Shown here one piece after another: positions 38,101 to 53,100 of a stretch of 64,000 nt of DNA (its first letter is position 1; the number at the start of each line of letters is the position of its first letter). The DNA is from Plectrocnemia conspersa. Lineage: Eukaryota; Arthropoda; Insecta; Trichoptera; Polycentropodidae. Location of the stretch: NCBI GenBank assembly GCA_009617715.1, contig VTFK01000249.1:124001-188000 (forward strand). The letters are read 5' to 3'. The notes beneath the pieces are model-generated. The model did not search any database and had not been told where the DNA came from. It saw nothing but the letters and a program-made list of their open reading frames with translations. The translations under genes were made by a program, and so were the position numbers.

Positions 38101-41100
38101 AATATGTAACATGGTTTATCATTTAAAATGCATTTTATCTTTTTATTTCATTAAAATCAAAAATACATACATAACAAGTACATACATTTGTACATAAAAT
38201 AATAACAGACTCCAAAAACCAACAATAATCCATAAACAAAAATGAAACAACTTCATGTTACATAAAATATGTGTATGAATACATACATAATTTTTTTTAA
38301 AATGGCTTTAATCTGAAGACGATGAAGAAATGGTAACCTGCAGATCACTGTCGTTCTTATTTTTCGCTGGTAAGAATGGGGCTGGCTTACAAAATTGTCC
38401 AACGTTGTTTGTCTTGCCTTTTTGTCTCTTTCGTTTTTCAGTGATTAATAACAGCTAATGGCTGAGTTAATTCCTCGAGAAACTTTAGCGCTACGTTCGA
38501 CGTCAGGATCGTTTTCAAGGAAAATGTTTACTCCTTGTTCGAAATAGGAAAAAGCTTTTGACAATTTTTTTGATGTTAGCTGTTTGGATACAACAGGCTC
38601 TGTCTCTTCATCAAATGCCGGTTCTGCTTGCAACTGAATGAATTCCTCATATGAAAGGGGTTCCCTATCAGCTTCAATTAGATCAAGCACATCACGTTCG
38701 TTCAAACCTTCAAAGCCGAGATCATGTGCTAGATAAAAGATGTTTTGCCTAATTTCAGGAATGCAATTAACTTCTGAATCAGTACTTTTTACACACTCTG
38801 GCCATATTTTTTTCCAAACATGGTTCATTGTTGTTAATTTTGATTCCTTCCATGATTCACTGGTGCTGTCAACAGCATCCTTGATGTTATAGTTTTTCCA
38901 AAATGTTTTAATTGAAGATTTACCATCGGTTTCCCTCATAAGTTGTCGGAAAGTTCGGCGTAGGTAATATGCCTTAAAAGTGGCTATTGCACCCTGATCC
39001 ATTGGTTGGATCAGAGCTGTTGTATTTTTCGGAAAGTACTCAATCATGACATCTTCAGATAGTTCGGATAAATTAGTAGGATGCCCTGGTGCATTATCCA
39101 AAATTAGCAAAGCCTTGTTGCTTAAGTTATTGTCTCGCAAATATTTTTTCACTTCTGTGCAAAAGTGATTTTTGAACTAATCTTCTAAAGTAGCTTTAGT
39201 CATCCAAGCTTTCTTGTTGGATCTCCATATGACGGGTAATTGATTTTTATTTAGTCCTTTAAGAGACCTTGGATTTTCAGACAAATATATTAAAAGTGGT
39301 TTTAGCTTAAAATCACCCGCGGTATTTGCACCAAGTAGCAAAGTTAATCGTTCTTTAGACACCTTATAACCAGGCGCAGATTTTTCGGTTTTTGAAATGT
39401 ACGTACAATTAGGCATTCTCTTCCAATAAAGCCCTGTTTTGTCTACGTTAAACACTTGTTCAGGTTTATGACCACCTCTTTCAATAATTCCCTTTAAAAT
39501 GTTGGGATATTCCTTAGATGCGGCCTCATCGGCGCTAGCTGCTTCACCTTTTATTTTAAAATTATGCAAATTAAATCTATTTTTAAATTTAAAAAAAAAT
39601 TGACATCGAAAAAGGTTTTTTGTGTCTTAATTGAAGAGGGCCGTTATAGCGAAAGGCCGTATAAAGAGCGGCCGTATAGCGAGGTATGGGTGTATATTGT
39701 GTACAAAAAATATTAATTTCTTTAATTGCTAAAGGATTGCTTCTCTCATCTCATTTTCCATACAGGGTTATATGTAGATTGGCATTCCAACTTGCTCATA
39801 TTTTATTTAATAAAATCAGTTTGTCAGATTATTATGCACATATTATTATTAGTGATTTTTAAGAATCTGAGCCCTCAAATATACAATAATATATGCATGA
39901 ATTAAGTTATCCGGTTTAATCTGGCAGCGTTGCACATATAAATTTCAACAAAAGCGCGCGTGTGCCGTGGAACTTATTGCGTTAATTAATACGGAATTTT
40001 GCTTTCGGGCCGCCTTAAATATATTTCAGCGTTATTTTACTGTTGCAGGTGTAGTAAAGATACTTCGAAGGGGGTAGCCGTGGCCGTAAAATGGTAGGCT
40101 TTGCAGCGCCCGCCCTCAGGCTGTTCACTTTCTTAATTACCGGTTAGTCTCAGTTACGCTCGATTGTTTATTAATTAATCAGTTCGCTTCGCAGCTAATC
40201 TGTCGTGACGAGCGGTGAAAGGATAAAGCTTTTAAATATGTCTGAAATTATTATTACTTACAGAATTTTAATACTTATTTATTTGATAAATATCTACATA
40301 GGAGGTGTGTAATTGAACTTGCATGATCTATGCTGTAAGAAATTAAATTAAACGTTAAACCAAAATGTTTTGAATGTTAACCCAAAAACTCTTTACTAAT
40401 ATAATACACATAAGAAGCAGTAATACCCTTTATTAATTTTAAATTGCTTCATGATTATTTTTGATTACATACAACATACATCAAACCACACATTTTGAAA
40501 AAACTTTACTGTTTATTTCAGTTATAAAATTTTAATAGCAATTACATAATATTCTACAATAATAGTTGAAGTCGCAATGTGCGCACAGCGAATCCGCATA
40601 ATTTAAGTCGCGTCACTCGGGTACATGAATATTTATACGGTGGCATTTTTTTATTCAGCGGTCGCTGCATACCAGCCGGAGTTTGCAGAGCCAATTGTCA
40701 ACCTGACAGTTCCATTAGGCAGGGATGCCACATTTAGATGTCTGGTCATCCATTTGGGAGGATACAGGGTGAGCTTTGTTTGAATTTAATTTAGTCTAGT
40801 TACACCTATCGCCACAGCCGTAAAGTATTAAAATATGCATTTTCACAGGTGGGCTGGGTGAAAGCCGACACTAAAGCGATCCAGGCTATCCACGAACACG
40901 TGATCACTCACAACCCACGAGTTTCGGTCACTCACAATGACCACACCACGTGGAATTTGCACATCAAAGCGGTGCAAGAAGAGGACAGGGGCCAGTACAT
41001 GTGTCAGATAAACACGGACCCCATGAAAAGCCAGGTGAGTGACTTTTATTTACAACGGTTTTAATAATTTATTTATTTTGTTGGTAAGATTTATTATATA

Positions 41101-44100
41101 TCTATTTATTATATATACTACTTGTGTTTTAATATTAATTAGATCAACAATTGTTTTACTGACAAGGTCCTAAAAATAAGTTTAATATCACTGAATAGTA
41201 ATCTTAATAAATAATAAATTTGTATTACCTTATTAGTTCTGGTCTATTATAGACTTTTATTTTATTGAATTAAAATATTTTTAGTACATAAGAAAAATTT
41301 TTATAAATTAATGATTAAATGGTTTTTTGAACATATTATATGACTATATATCTATATAATATCTTCCAAGATGCTCGGCTTTGTTATGAGGAATGCCTTT
41401 CACTTTGACGATCCGTCAGTTATTCGCATCCTCTATGACACCTTAGTTCATAGCATTCTTGAATCGGGATCTATAATTTGGAATCCCCGAATAGCCAAAT
41501 ATACCCTTTTATTGGAAAAAAAAATTAAAAAAGGTATTTAAGATACCTTTACAAAAGGACATTTGGTTATTATCCATACATATATCCCAGTGCTTTTCTT
41601 TTAGAAGTGTTGGGATACGATTCGCTGAGCTCTCGCAGAAAGTTGTATGTCGCTAAGCATTTTTTCAAATTACTAAAAGGTGCTGTTGACAATCCAGCTA
41701 TTCTCAAGGAATTCCAGTTTTGGGCTCCGGAACATTTTTGAGAATCACGATCGCCTCCTCTTTTAATGCCATTAGGGCTAGGACGTCCGCACTTTCCGAC
41801 TCGCCTATAGCTGTGGCCATCCGGCTCCTTAATACGCTGGCATTACATATTGACCTGTTTAATGTTAGCTACGAGGAGCTGATCCAGTTTGTATCATTTA
41901 ATTTTGATATTTTATATTTTTTTGTTATGTTTATTATTTTTAAGTATTGTTCTATTTATGTATATATACGTTTTTTTGTTTTGTTAATTTAAAATTTGTT
42001 TTAGACCATTGTGGCGCATTGGGGTAACCTGTTAGGCCACGATGGTCTTAATTTAATCTAAGAAATAAAAAAATAGCATAAACCAGGGGTGGCCAAGTTG
42101 TCTGTTGTCGGGACCGATTTTCTACATAAAAAATAGTCATGAGCTATCTATCAAATATTAAAATTAATTCATATTAAAATCTAAAACACTTTTATTACAA
42201 TTGCTTTTGCTACTTATGATCTATTGATCGATTCTGTGGTTGTTTTATTAAAAAGTTTGTACTTTAATTTATTTTGCCAGGTCAATAAAATTAGAAAAAT
42301 AATTGTATAATACCTTAAGGAATCTTCGGTGTGATAAGCAAACTCAAACGATTTTCATTTTACATCACTTTGAAATACTTATACAAATATATCGAGACAA
42401 AACATAAAATTTAATATTCATAAGATAATTGCAAAAATATAGGTACAAAGATCTGACTTTCAAAGAAATATCACAAAGCTAAGAAATAATATAATTGTCA
42501 AGAGATTGTCAATTGTCAAAATTAATAGCTCTGAAAATTTGCTTGAAAATTGATTTAATATCTCCGTGATTTAATATCATCTGAATCATTAAATCTTTTT
42601 CCTAAAACATTTTAAATGTTTGTCAAATATTTTTCGGTATTAAAGATATTACACGTTGGATATTTTAAGCAATGCTCCTTGATGTTTTGAAATCTTTAAA
42701 AACATTTATCTTTGGATCATAACTTACCCTTGTTTTTAAATGCAGAAGTACTAATTAAATCACTGACGATGTGATTTTTCTCATTCAATTCTAGATTTAG
42801 CACACTTTTAACTAAGTTTTTTTGGGACACCAGAGAGAAATCAAAATCCGTAAATCAGTGACATCTACATATGTTATTAAGTATAAGCTATTATTATAGC
42901 AATCAAATAATACACGCTTCTGTGCACAATTTTGCTTAATTTTTATGATGATTTTTATCCGTAAAACTAGGTTACATTTTTAATTTAGGTATCAGTTACT
43001 TACTGTTGTGTATTGTTCCTTAAAAAATAAATTCAAAATTTAAAAAAAAAAATTGTTGTAGTAAGATATTTTGTATCACCGTTGGCTTATGTTGATAAAT
43101 TAAGATTAATACATATTTTTTAGTTTAGCATTTCAATATTTTGATGCACAAGTAGTTAGTTAATTTAGACAAAATTATGTTTTTTTTAGTTTTTCTTGTA
43201 TTATTGATTTATCATCTATTTGCTAATATTATTAGCATTTATATAATTAATTAAGAAAAAGTATTAAAAAATACATAGTTTATAAATGAATTACAAAGTT
43301 AAGTTTTGATCTTAAAAAAATAAATATATTGTTTTCAAATACATTATTTTATATTATAAGTTACTAGTTAATGACTAGGTTATTGTCTCAGTCTTTTTAT
43401 TACCATATAAACAAAGAGGGTTCTGTAAATAGTTTCTATCTAAAACAGCTAGTTGTTTCTTAAAAGTCGATTTTATCTGTAAAAACGGGAGGTTCACTCA
43501 AAGAATGGGAAATATTTTGCTGCAGTGCACTTTGATATTCAATACTTACTCAACAATAACATACAGCGCATTAAATCATTTCCAAAAACGTTGTCATAAA
43601 GATAAGCAAACACAATTTTTATGTAAAATTTATTATTACATTCACCAACGCCGTATAGTGTTGGTAAATGTAATATTAAATTGTTTTCTTTCAATTTCTA
43701 TCGTATCTGGGAAATTAAAATTGGGGATTATAATACATATCAAAAATGAGGTTTTCTTAATTTCTAATAAATCAAGTTAGGTAGTAAATATCGAAATATT
43801 TTATTATTTGTAGTAGTAGTTTATAATTAATCTGCCTATTTAACAAAAAAATATATTTAACTTAAGTCTCGTGGTCTGTAGACATAATAAATATAACCCT
43901 TGTCATATTTCTGTCGAGCAAAATTTTATGGTATATAAAAATATAAAATAAGCTATTTTTATTATTTTTTATTTAAGCCATTAGTTAGTTGTTGTTAAAA
44001 ACAGTTTTTGTTATAAAAATGTATGTGTATTTCTTTTTAAATAATTAAAGTCCTCTGTAATATAATCATACATAATACTTCGTACACAATCCGACGCTAT

Positions 44101-47100
44101 GACTTGACAATACAGGTGTTTGGTATGTTCTCGTAGCGAAATCCAGAGACCTCCCCTGTAATCTTGGTACACGAGTTTAATTATATTAAACAGCGTAGTC
44201 TTCGCCGGCAAACGAACGGGTCTTTAGTTTGCGCAGACAAGGGCGGTTATTACCCTTACCCACTGTATTTCTCTACAGCCGCTCGGATATTCGATATTTG
44301 CTCGAAGTTATATTAAAAAATAGTTAAAACCATAATTTATATTTTAATGGAATTTATTATAACGATTTATTTAACTATGTGCCACTAACTAATTATATAC
44401 AAACGAGTCTTTGTTATCGTATATGCTCTGTTTTCAACTTAAATACAATTATATTTAAGTTCTGCCTTAAATCATCGCACATAATAGGTATTAAAAACAT
44501 GTTTAAAAAAAATTAGTTTTCTCAAATTATTACTTTTATTTTTCTAAATTAAAATAAATTATTTATATAAATTTTTAATGCACAATTAAAATGTCGCATT
44601 TATTTTTATTGTATTTTAACTGTATAATGCAAAAGTATATTAATTCAATGTGATTAAAATCATATCTAAATATATTCTCAGATATCCGGATTTTGTTGAG
44701 TTTGAATGTTGCTACATATCATTACAAAGGAAAGCTTTTTACATTACAGATTTAAAATAAAATTTTATAAATATATATTATATTATTTAGTGTGACAATG
44801 AATTGTATGAAATCTATTTTTTGTCTTTCACCTGTGAAGGAATACGCGTCAAAAAATATTAGATGTGATATCTGACGTTACGTGACATAATGGACGGGGT
44901 TAAACAGACAGACGTGTTGTTTCGCACAGAGCCTTATATTGCATTATAATATTATTTATAGTAAGAATAAAAGTCACAAAGGGAATGAAAATGTATGATT
45001 TATTTTTACAAATTATCAAAATAATACAATATAACAAAATATTAAATATATGTTAATATTTTATATAAATTCTGTACCTTACAAAAGTTTTTACATCCTG
45101 ACGAGAATTTAATTCAGATAGGTATTTTATCAAACAAATATTATGTCTATTTTAAAATGTATTATATACACATACAAGTTCAATCTTAATAAACAAATTA
45201 ATCGATCTCGTTTTTAACGATAATCTGACATTATTTAAAAGACCGTCACATTGATTATAATTCACAATACTCAATAAAGTGCTTAATATACTACTAAATA
45301 CTGCAAGTTAAAAAATTGCACTGATTTTTCTATTATAAATTGTATATTTCTTCGTGTTTTTAATTATTTGTTACTATTTTGGTAATCTAAAATTCTTATA
45401 ATGACTAATTCTTCATCGCAAATGAACTTTTATAATAAAACTAATATTAAGAAAATAATATTTATATCATAACTTTTCGATTTTAATGTAACATTAAAAA
45501 TGTTTATAAAATTAGTATCACCTTAAAAATTTAAGCATACCTTAAATTAAAAATGACTCCTTTCATACTAGCAATATATAAAATTCTAATATTTTTTTTA
45601 TTTTTCTTTATCAATCCAATTATTAAATGGAAGGTTTGCGAATTTTAGTTTTTTGTATACAATTTTTTTTCCTTATTTGATTTTACTTATTTTATTACTA
45701 TTGTATTATATTTACTTAATAATATAATGGTATATGATTTGATCTATCGCAGAAAAATATTAAAAATATACAATTAATCTCAAAATATTAAACGATAGAT
45801 AGGTAACACTATAAACTAAAAATGCTATAAAACATTAATTTTATGTTCTTAGTTAAGATATTATATCTGGTTCTGTCCATGGATTACTTTTATGTTTTAA
45901 GTTAATTACGAGTTCAATATAATTATACGATTTCTGATAATAAATTAATTCGCAAAGATTCTTATTATTTACTAACCGTTTTATAACTGATTTAAATGTC
46001 ATTAGAACTTGCGCTTAAAAATATATTGAATAAATAAAAATCTTGAAATAAATTATTTATTAAAATTAAAAATTACACTGGCAAACAAAATTACTGCAAT
46101 TTTAAACGTTACCAAATCATAATTAAAAAATCATAGTGAAACTTGCGCAGTAAGACGAACAATAAATTAATTAAACACGTTTCTAAAAATTGCTTTAAAT
46201 ATTTAACGAAAACCATTTGAACTTTTTTAATGTATCAAATCAATAAACATGCTACAGAAGCTTTTATTTAAGCATATACTTGCTTTATTAGATTATTACC
46301 GAAATTTTAAAATAAATATTTAAAAACAATTTTTTAATACGTTTAGAGAAATCTTAATCACGACAGAACGGCTTTTACGAAAACCAATCAATTACAGGTA
46401 AACTTAATAGCCTAATAAATTTATATTAATTACAAAATTTTGTCATGTTGTTCTTTTAAACCAGTGGTTCTCAAAGTCGACGATATTAAAAAAAATATAT
46501 CGCATTATTAGGATGTTAGGAATGGCAAAAGCACACGCTATATTATTTTTGATTAAATCTGTATTAAACTTTATTGAAACAATATTATGTTTTATTTAAT
46601 AATCGTATACTAATTATATAAGTCACTCGTTTACGAAAAATGTTAATCCAAATTCTGAACTTAATCGATAAACAGATTCTGTGCACAATAGGAAATTTGT
46701 AAATTCAAAATCATTGAAATAATGTAAAAAATGCATTATAAAACCCTGCAAATGTTTAGTAAAAAACTTTTATGTACATTAATATCATTTCTGGTTTAGA
46801 AGTCATGTTTAAGATATTTATTTCTACTTTAGGAATTTATTAGATCCATTTTTATGAATGCTTTCAACTTGGCTTCTTAAATCAATAAATAGATTTTTGG
46901 TCCATTAAATTTATTTCAAACACTATATTTTTAATAACTATTTTTTTTAATATAAACTTCAGAGGCAAGTTTAAGAATAAATTTATCACTTCTAAATAAT
47001 TCTGTTTCTTTCTTATGGTTTTAATAAAATAAATGGCAATTTCCCATTTAAGTTCGAAAGCCCTACGAATCATTATTACACAAGATAACCAACGTACTTT

Positions 47101-50100
47101 ACAGTAAAATAAAAGTGAGGTGTATTTAGCTTCCATATCATCACACTATTTTTCGAACAACTTAGCTTTTAAAGGACTGATTTTATTGTAATTCATATAT
47201 TTTTGATAAATGTTGTTAGTTCCTAGCTCACATTTTTCTGTCATATGAGCTGCTCTGTGAATCGTTCAATGCGTCCAGATAACTACAGGTGCTTTCTTTT
47301 TAATCAATCCAATTTAGTTATTTAACTCACTGTCATTCTCATAAAAAAATGTTAATTAAAATAAAAATTTCATTAAATGTGACTTTACCAGAAATTGAGT
47401 TGAAAAATGATTTTCTGTAACATATCGAACAAATGCAATCAACAAAGCACGATAGATGACTATTGACCTGAAAGGCCTGGGTTCGAATCCCATACGGAAC
47501 TTGGTGTATTTAAATTTCTATCGTGTCTGGGAGATCTGAATTAGTGATTATTATATAATTATAATTCAGATCGATCATCACAGATTAGGTTTACCTAGAT
47601 TTTTCTTATCTCACGGATGAATATCGTGATGATTAATTAAAATTGAGCTAGGTTGTACATATCTGGAATTGAGAGCTATTTTTAGCTCATTGAGAATATC
47701 TTACATGAATTTAAAAAATAATAGAATTCTTAGCTACATTTGGTATATTATCTACTTTTATTGCAAATTTCAAAGGACGTACTTGAGAACTAACTGATCG
47801 CATATTCAGATTTATCATAAATTATAATTCAAACTCTTATTTTTAGTCAAAACTGTTTTGCATAAGGTTCGCAATTTTTATTTTTATTTTTATTTTAACA
47901 AAATTATTTTTTTCTTATTTTTTTTAATTAAAAAAAAAAAACTCTTGTTTAATGCTGGAATCGCATTTGAAAGAACAGAAACTATTTTTTTTTATGTTTT
48001 TTTCATTTTTATTCATTTAACTCATGCAATTTTCTTTAAAAATATTCTATGGATGTATCAATGTAATTTGAATGATTTTATACTATTTCTAGCTAAAAGA
48101 TTTGTACATACTAAACATCTTTGGGTTTTTCCACAATATTTATTATAAAACTTGTATATCCTTTTACTTTGCGGTTCATCTTTTCTTGTTCTATTCCAAC
48201 TAATTTGTATCAGCATTAGTATATTTATTTTTTGTGAAGTTTTTCTTGTAACAAGACAAAAAATATATATTCCTTTCAAACATTAGGAATATTTTTTTAA
48301 TAAATGATTTACAGTTGAGTTAGCTGGCGCCTCCCAGTCTGGAAGCCTCTGACCTAAACAATTAAAATTTGGCGCACCACAAAAAATGACAACACAGCCA
48401 TACTGACTAGTGCTTTAGGTATTTAACTAAACGCAAGTTAATTATAAAATTATTTATACCGAAAATAATAATACAAAATGTGAATAAAAGTACAGGGTCG
48501 TATATATGTAATAAAAATCAATTGCATTCATTTTAAATCATTGATTTAACTTAAAAGAGTACGCTAGTTAAATAAATTAAAATTGTAATATACAAACAAT
48601 TATTTAAAATAATTTTCAATGTACCTTCTATATTTATTTAATTTTAACTTGACTTTAAATTAGCACACGGATGTTTATAAATTACAGGTTACTTTAGAAT
48701 ACGGTTAATTAAACACATCTTAATGCTAACAAAGGCTTAAATCGCAAAATTTAAATATTGATATTAAATACTGCCAGTATCCGTCCGTTGGCTCCATTTT
48801 TTTATACGTCAACTTCTGGATTTTTTCAAGAGCGGAAACAAAAATTCCAATATCGAAACTTCATTCAAAACACCAAGAGAACTCTTTTATATCCTTTTTT
48901 CTATAAAGTTCGGCAAACTCGCTTTCAAAAAATTACTATTCCTACACGCGACGACGGGGAATAGTCGCGGAAAAGTGGGACGTCAAACACGGCCGTGTTG
49001 ATGGGAATAAAATAGAGAGAGCGAGAGGGGGGCCTTCGGCGGAAAAAGTGCTGAGTATTTTAGTGCGGAAGTTACGACAGCAGCCTGTGTAACGACCGGA
49101 TGCCGGGCACGGAGGCCTCGGGTCCTATCTCAACATTCATCTCGGGCGCGTTATGCCTGAATCGACCGCTCAGATGCACATTCCGCACGTGCAGCCTGCC
49201 ATACTGCTGCATTCGCATATTCAAATTTACTTTTTTTCCTTACGCGGATGTACTAAATCGCTTTAGATATTCCTATTAAATTAAACTAAAAAAATAGTTT
49301 TGAACATATCTGCCCTACTCTACACCCTTTGGTTTATCGTCGACCGTAGTCGATATTGTATTTGTATATCTTGCATTATTTATTATGGTTTTACCATAGC
49401 CTTACATAAAAATAAAAATGCTTATTTATTCTCTTGCATGAATTGTTTTAAAAAAAATAATAATAATAAAAATATTGAAGGTGGTGAGACATCTGCATCG
49501 CACTGTTACGTTCGGTCCACATACCTGCTGGACCGAGTTACCACATGTATTTCATTGAGTTTGGGACAAAAAACGAACCAAATTGCATGATCTTCTTACC
49601 GAAAATAAAAAATGGATTGTCTATAATCAATGTAACAGTGAAACAACACTGAACCAATCATGGAGAAATCCCTCTGATCACCTCCAAAGCTAAACTTTAT
49701 ATGAAAAACTTAACGCTTTGGTTTGGTGTGATATTAAGAGTCTACAATAAGCTTTCGCATCATAACCAATTAGCACAGGCCTAGGATGTAAAAGTTGCTT
49801 AAAATATAAATAGTGATTTATATTGTTTTTTAACTGCTAATTACTGAAAAAACACAATAAAATCACTTAATATTTTTATTGCGTAGAGTGAAACTGTTTT
49901 TTTGTACAGTAAATTCATATTTATGGTACATAAAATAATTATTTTAGGTGTGCTAAAAATAGTAAAAATGAGAATCAGAATCATTTTCTCTAAACTTGTT
50001 AAATCTATCATAATTACAACAATAAAACTTTTAAAATCAGTTCGCTTGTCTGTTTTCTTATCTCCCATACATTTGTCCTTCCATCTCAGTATCTTTCCTT

Positions 50101-53100
50101 TCCCTTCGTCCACCTACAGTGTGTATCTAGAGTCTGTGCAGTACATGTGTTACAGTGCTCCGAGCTTTTTGCAACTACTCTTTAGTTACAATGTGCCACT
50201 TACGAGTATTTTTAAACAACAATGAGTTTCTGAAGATGTGTTGCCTCACCGAATTGTTTTTGCTATATTTGTAAAAGTTTCATAGCAGGGCCTTGAACAG
50301 CTAATAAATAAATTTTTTTTGACAATATTTTTATTATATTTAAATATTACAGTTTTATGATATTTACGCTATAAAAAGTGACATTGATTTTAATTGTTCT
50401 TGATGAAGCACAAAAACATCATAGGAATTTTATTTTTATACAATAAATCTTATCAATAAATTGAACTATCATATAATAATCGGATATGTTAAAAAATAAC
50501 TTGATTTTATCTAACAGATGGGCACCCTGGAAGTGGTGATTCCGCCCGATTTCATACCAGAGGAGACTTCCGGTGACGTAGTGGTTCCAGAAGGAGGCAC
50601 CATACGTCTCAGTTGTCGGGCTCGCGGTTCGCCCGATCCTCGAGTGGTCTGGAGGCGGGAAGACGGCACCGAAATAATCCTGAGGGAGCCGCTCGGCAGC
50701 AAAGCCAAAGGTATGCAACTCCCGCTAAGCTAATTAATGCGGACGACGTGCCTTAAATTTGTCCAATTCCAATCCGACAGTCACCACGTACCAAGGAGAG
50801 GAGCTGAAATTGGCCAAGATAACAAGATCCGAGATGGGTGCTTACCTTTGCATAGCTTCTAACGGAGTACCTCCGTCGGTCAGCAAAAGGATTATGGTCA
50901 ACGTAAATTGTGAGTATTGGGTAATTAATCTAAAAGTAGAATGTTTGTTTCTTGAATTTGTGTGTTTCAGTTCATCCGGTGATTCAAGTTCCTAATCAGC
51001 TGGTTGGAGCTCCTTTGGGAACTGATGTGACGCTGGAGTGTTATGTAGAAGCGTCGCCGAAGAGTATCAACTATTGGTTGAGAGACACTAGTATGTATAT
51101 ATATATATATATATAAAATTTATTCTAAAATCGCTTTAAATGTTTATTTTCTCAAAGTATTGTCCTAAATCTAAATATTGTCCTTTTCAATCGTGAATAT
51201 TATACATATAAGATTATTATTAACAACAATAAACGTTCATTCTACATTTCTGTTTTTTTTCACATTGGAGAAGCCAGGGCAACGTTTGTCTATGTTTCGA
51301 AAATATAATTGCCCCAGTCTGTTCTGGTTGATATTATTTTTTCATCTTAATAAATCAGGCGCGTACGGTGAGATACATTCCCTTTCGCTCGCCCACGTGT
51401 TAAGTGACGAGAATGAGTGAGAGATAAGGGCGTGCGTTACATTGGAAACGGAATGTTATTGAAACATTATGTTCCTAGTAAAAAAATATATTTATTATTT
51501 TACCAATAGTGTTGTGCTATTTTTTTAATTTGCTATCTTGAATTATGTTGTAGAGAACAGATCAACGTATCTTTTTTTGTTTGAGTTTAAAATAAAACAA
51601 AGTTCGGCGCAGGCTACGAAAAACATAAATTTGGGATTTGACGAGGTTAGAGAAATTAGTGGTAATATTAAAAGTAAAAATTACTCCTATGTAAAATGTT
51701 AATAAAACAAGTTTTAAAAACCTTGTTAGAGCTAATCCACAAATATCTAAATTCTACATTTTACCATTTTTTACCTTTAAATAGTAGATAATTTAAGGAT
51801 TGCCTCTTTATACGATATCTTGTTGCCATAGAACAAGTAAATAAAATGGACAAATATGTAGACAGGCAAAAATAGCAGTTTTAAGAACCAGTAGGAAACC
51901 ATTTTTAAATCAAGTCATTACCTTTGATAAAAAATGGATCAGAAAAGATCAAGACAATTTTAAAACCGCATAGTATGCTTTCAAACTAAATTACCACTAA
52001 AAAGTATAGAGTGTCAGTACGGTGATGTTCTCATCTTTCTGATTTTGTACTTTAAGCCTGGCTATTACAGGTGAATCATGTTGTAGGAAAATTCAAAACA
52101 TGCATAAAAATTTAACCAATAAACATCCAATTTTAGTAAACAGAAATAATATGATATTGCTTTATGATGCTCTATTAGAATTAAAAAATTACCTTATTCT
52201 TCATATTTCGCTGACTTTTACCCTAGATATTATTACTTTTTTTATACATTCAAAAATATATTTTTTTTAAATCTTAATTGTGATATAATAAAGGTATTTA
52301 ACGAAAATCTCTAATAATTAAGATTTGCATAAACGAGAGTTGTATTAATTATGAAATCATTGACAGAAGACTAATATTATAAATTAAGCAAATTTTAATT
52401 ATTAAAATTGAAGTTAAGAATATGAAGCCTTTTATATTTAACTTAATAAATTTAAGTTTTAATTTTTGTGGATATTTTAAGTTTAATAGCAGCCACTAAT
52501 TAGGGTTCAAAACTGTACGAAGCATGACGGCAACCAAATACGAGCAATAATATGTCAATATTGTAGCTCAGGCGCATGTAGCGGGGGCGTGCGTTATTAG
52601 AATTTTAAAATTTTCGATAGCAAAAATTGTGTTACTTTTAGAAATATATCAAGCAATAAGATACTTTGAATGAATGAAAGATCTTATTAACAGAAATAAA
52701 ATTTCTTAAATTTTTAAGACTTATTTTATATTTTTTATTTTAATTCATGGTATTGTTAATATTAATTCTTTTGCTCTTATAAAAAACGGTTTATATTTCA
52801 TTTTTTCAGCAATATTGTATTTTTTTACAATTGAGATTTTTTTATATTATTAATCATTATTTTATGTAATTCCTTCAATTTTTTGTGTTCCAATGTGATT
52901 CAAAGATATCATATTTGGTTTTAAAGTATTATTGAAAATGTTAACCAAATGCTATTTTTTATATATTTTTTTTTAATTTTTTCAATGTGTTTTTTATAAT
53001 TTTTCAGAACATAAAAACTATAACAGAATGTTAGCAATACCTGAAAATAAGATTTAATAATAAAATAATGACCAGTATCAAGCGATTAAAAAAATATGTG

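Larger units (their letters stand above)
29115..40658 (+). other. DIP intron 1 (about 11.5 kb)
   Basis: Starts GTAAGT and ends ATTCAG. Contains the mobile elements listed individually between 31140 and 39692. The rest (29115-31130, 33600-34180, 34460-35970) is AT-rich with no further supported feature. Confidence 0.75.
41035..50517 (+). other. DIP intron 3 (about 9.5 kb)
   Basis: Between consensus GTGAGT and AACAG. Apart from the elements listed separately, 42080-43640 and 43800-46450 are AT-rich without recognised features; 44050-44290 is a GC-raised block. Confidence 0.85.

Noticed and set aside
40849..41064. Reading exon 3 as starting with its first GTG codon and running past 41034
   Set aside because: The segment is an internal exon: AG precedes 40849 and GTGAGT follows 41034, and phases fit exons 2 and 4.
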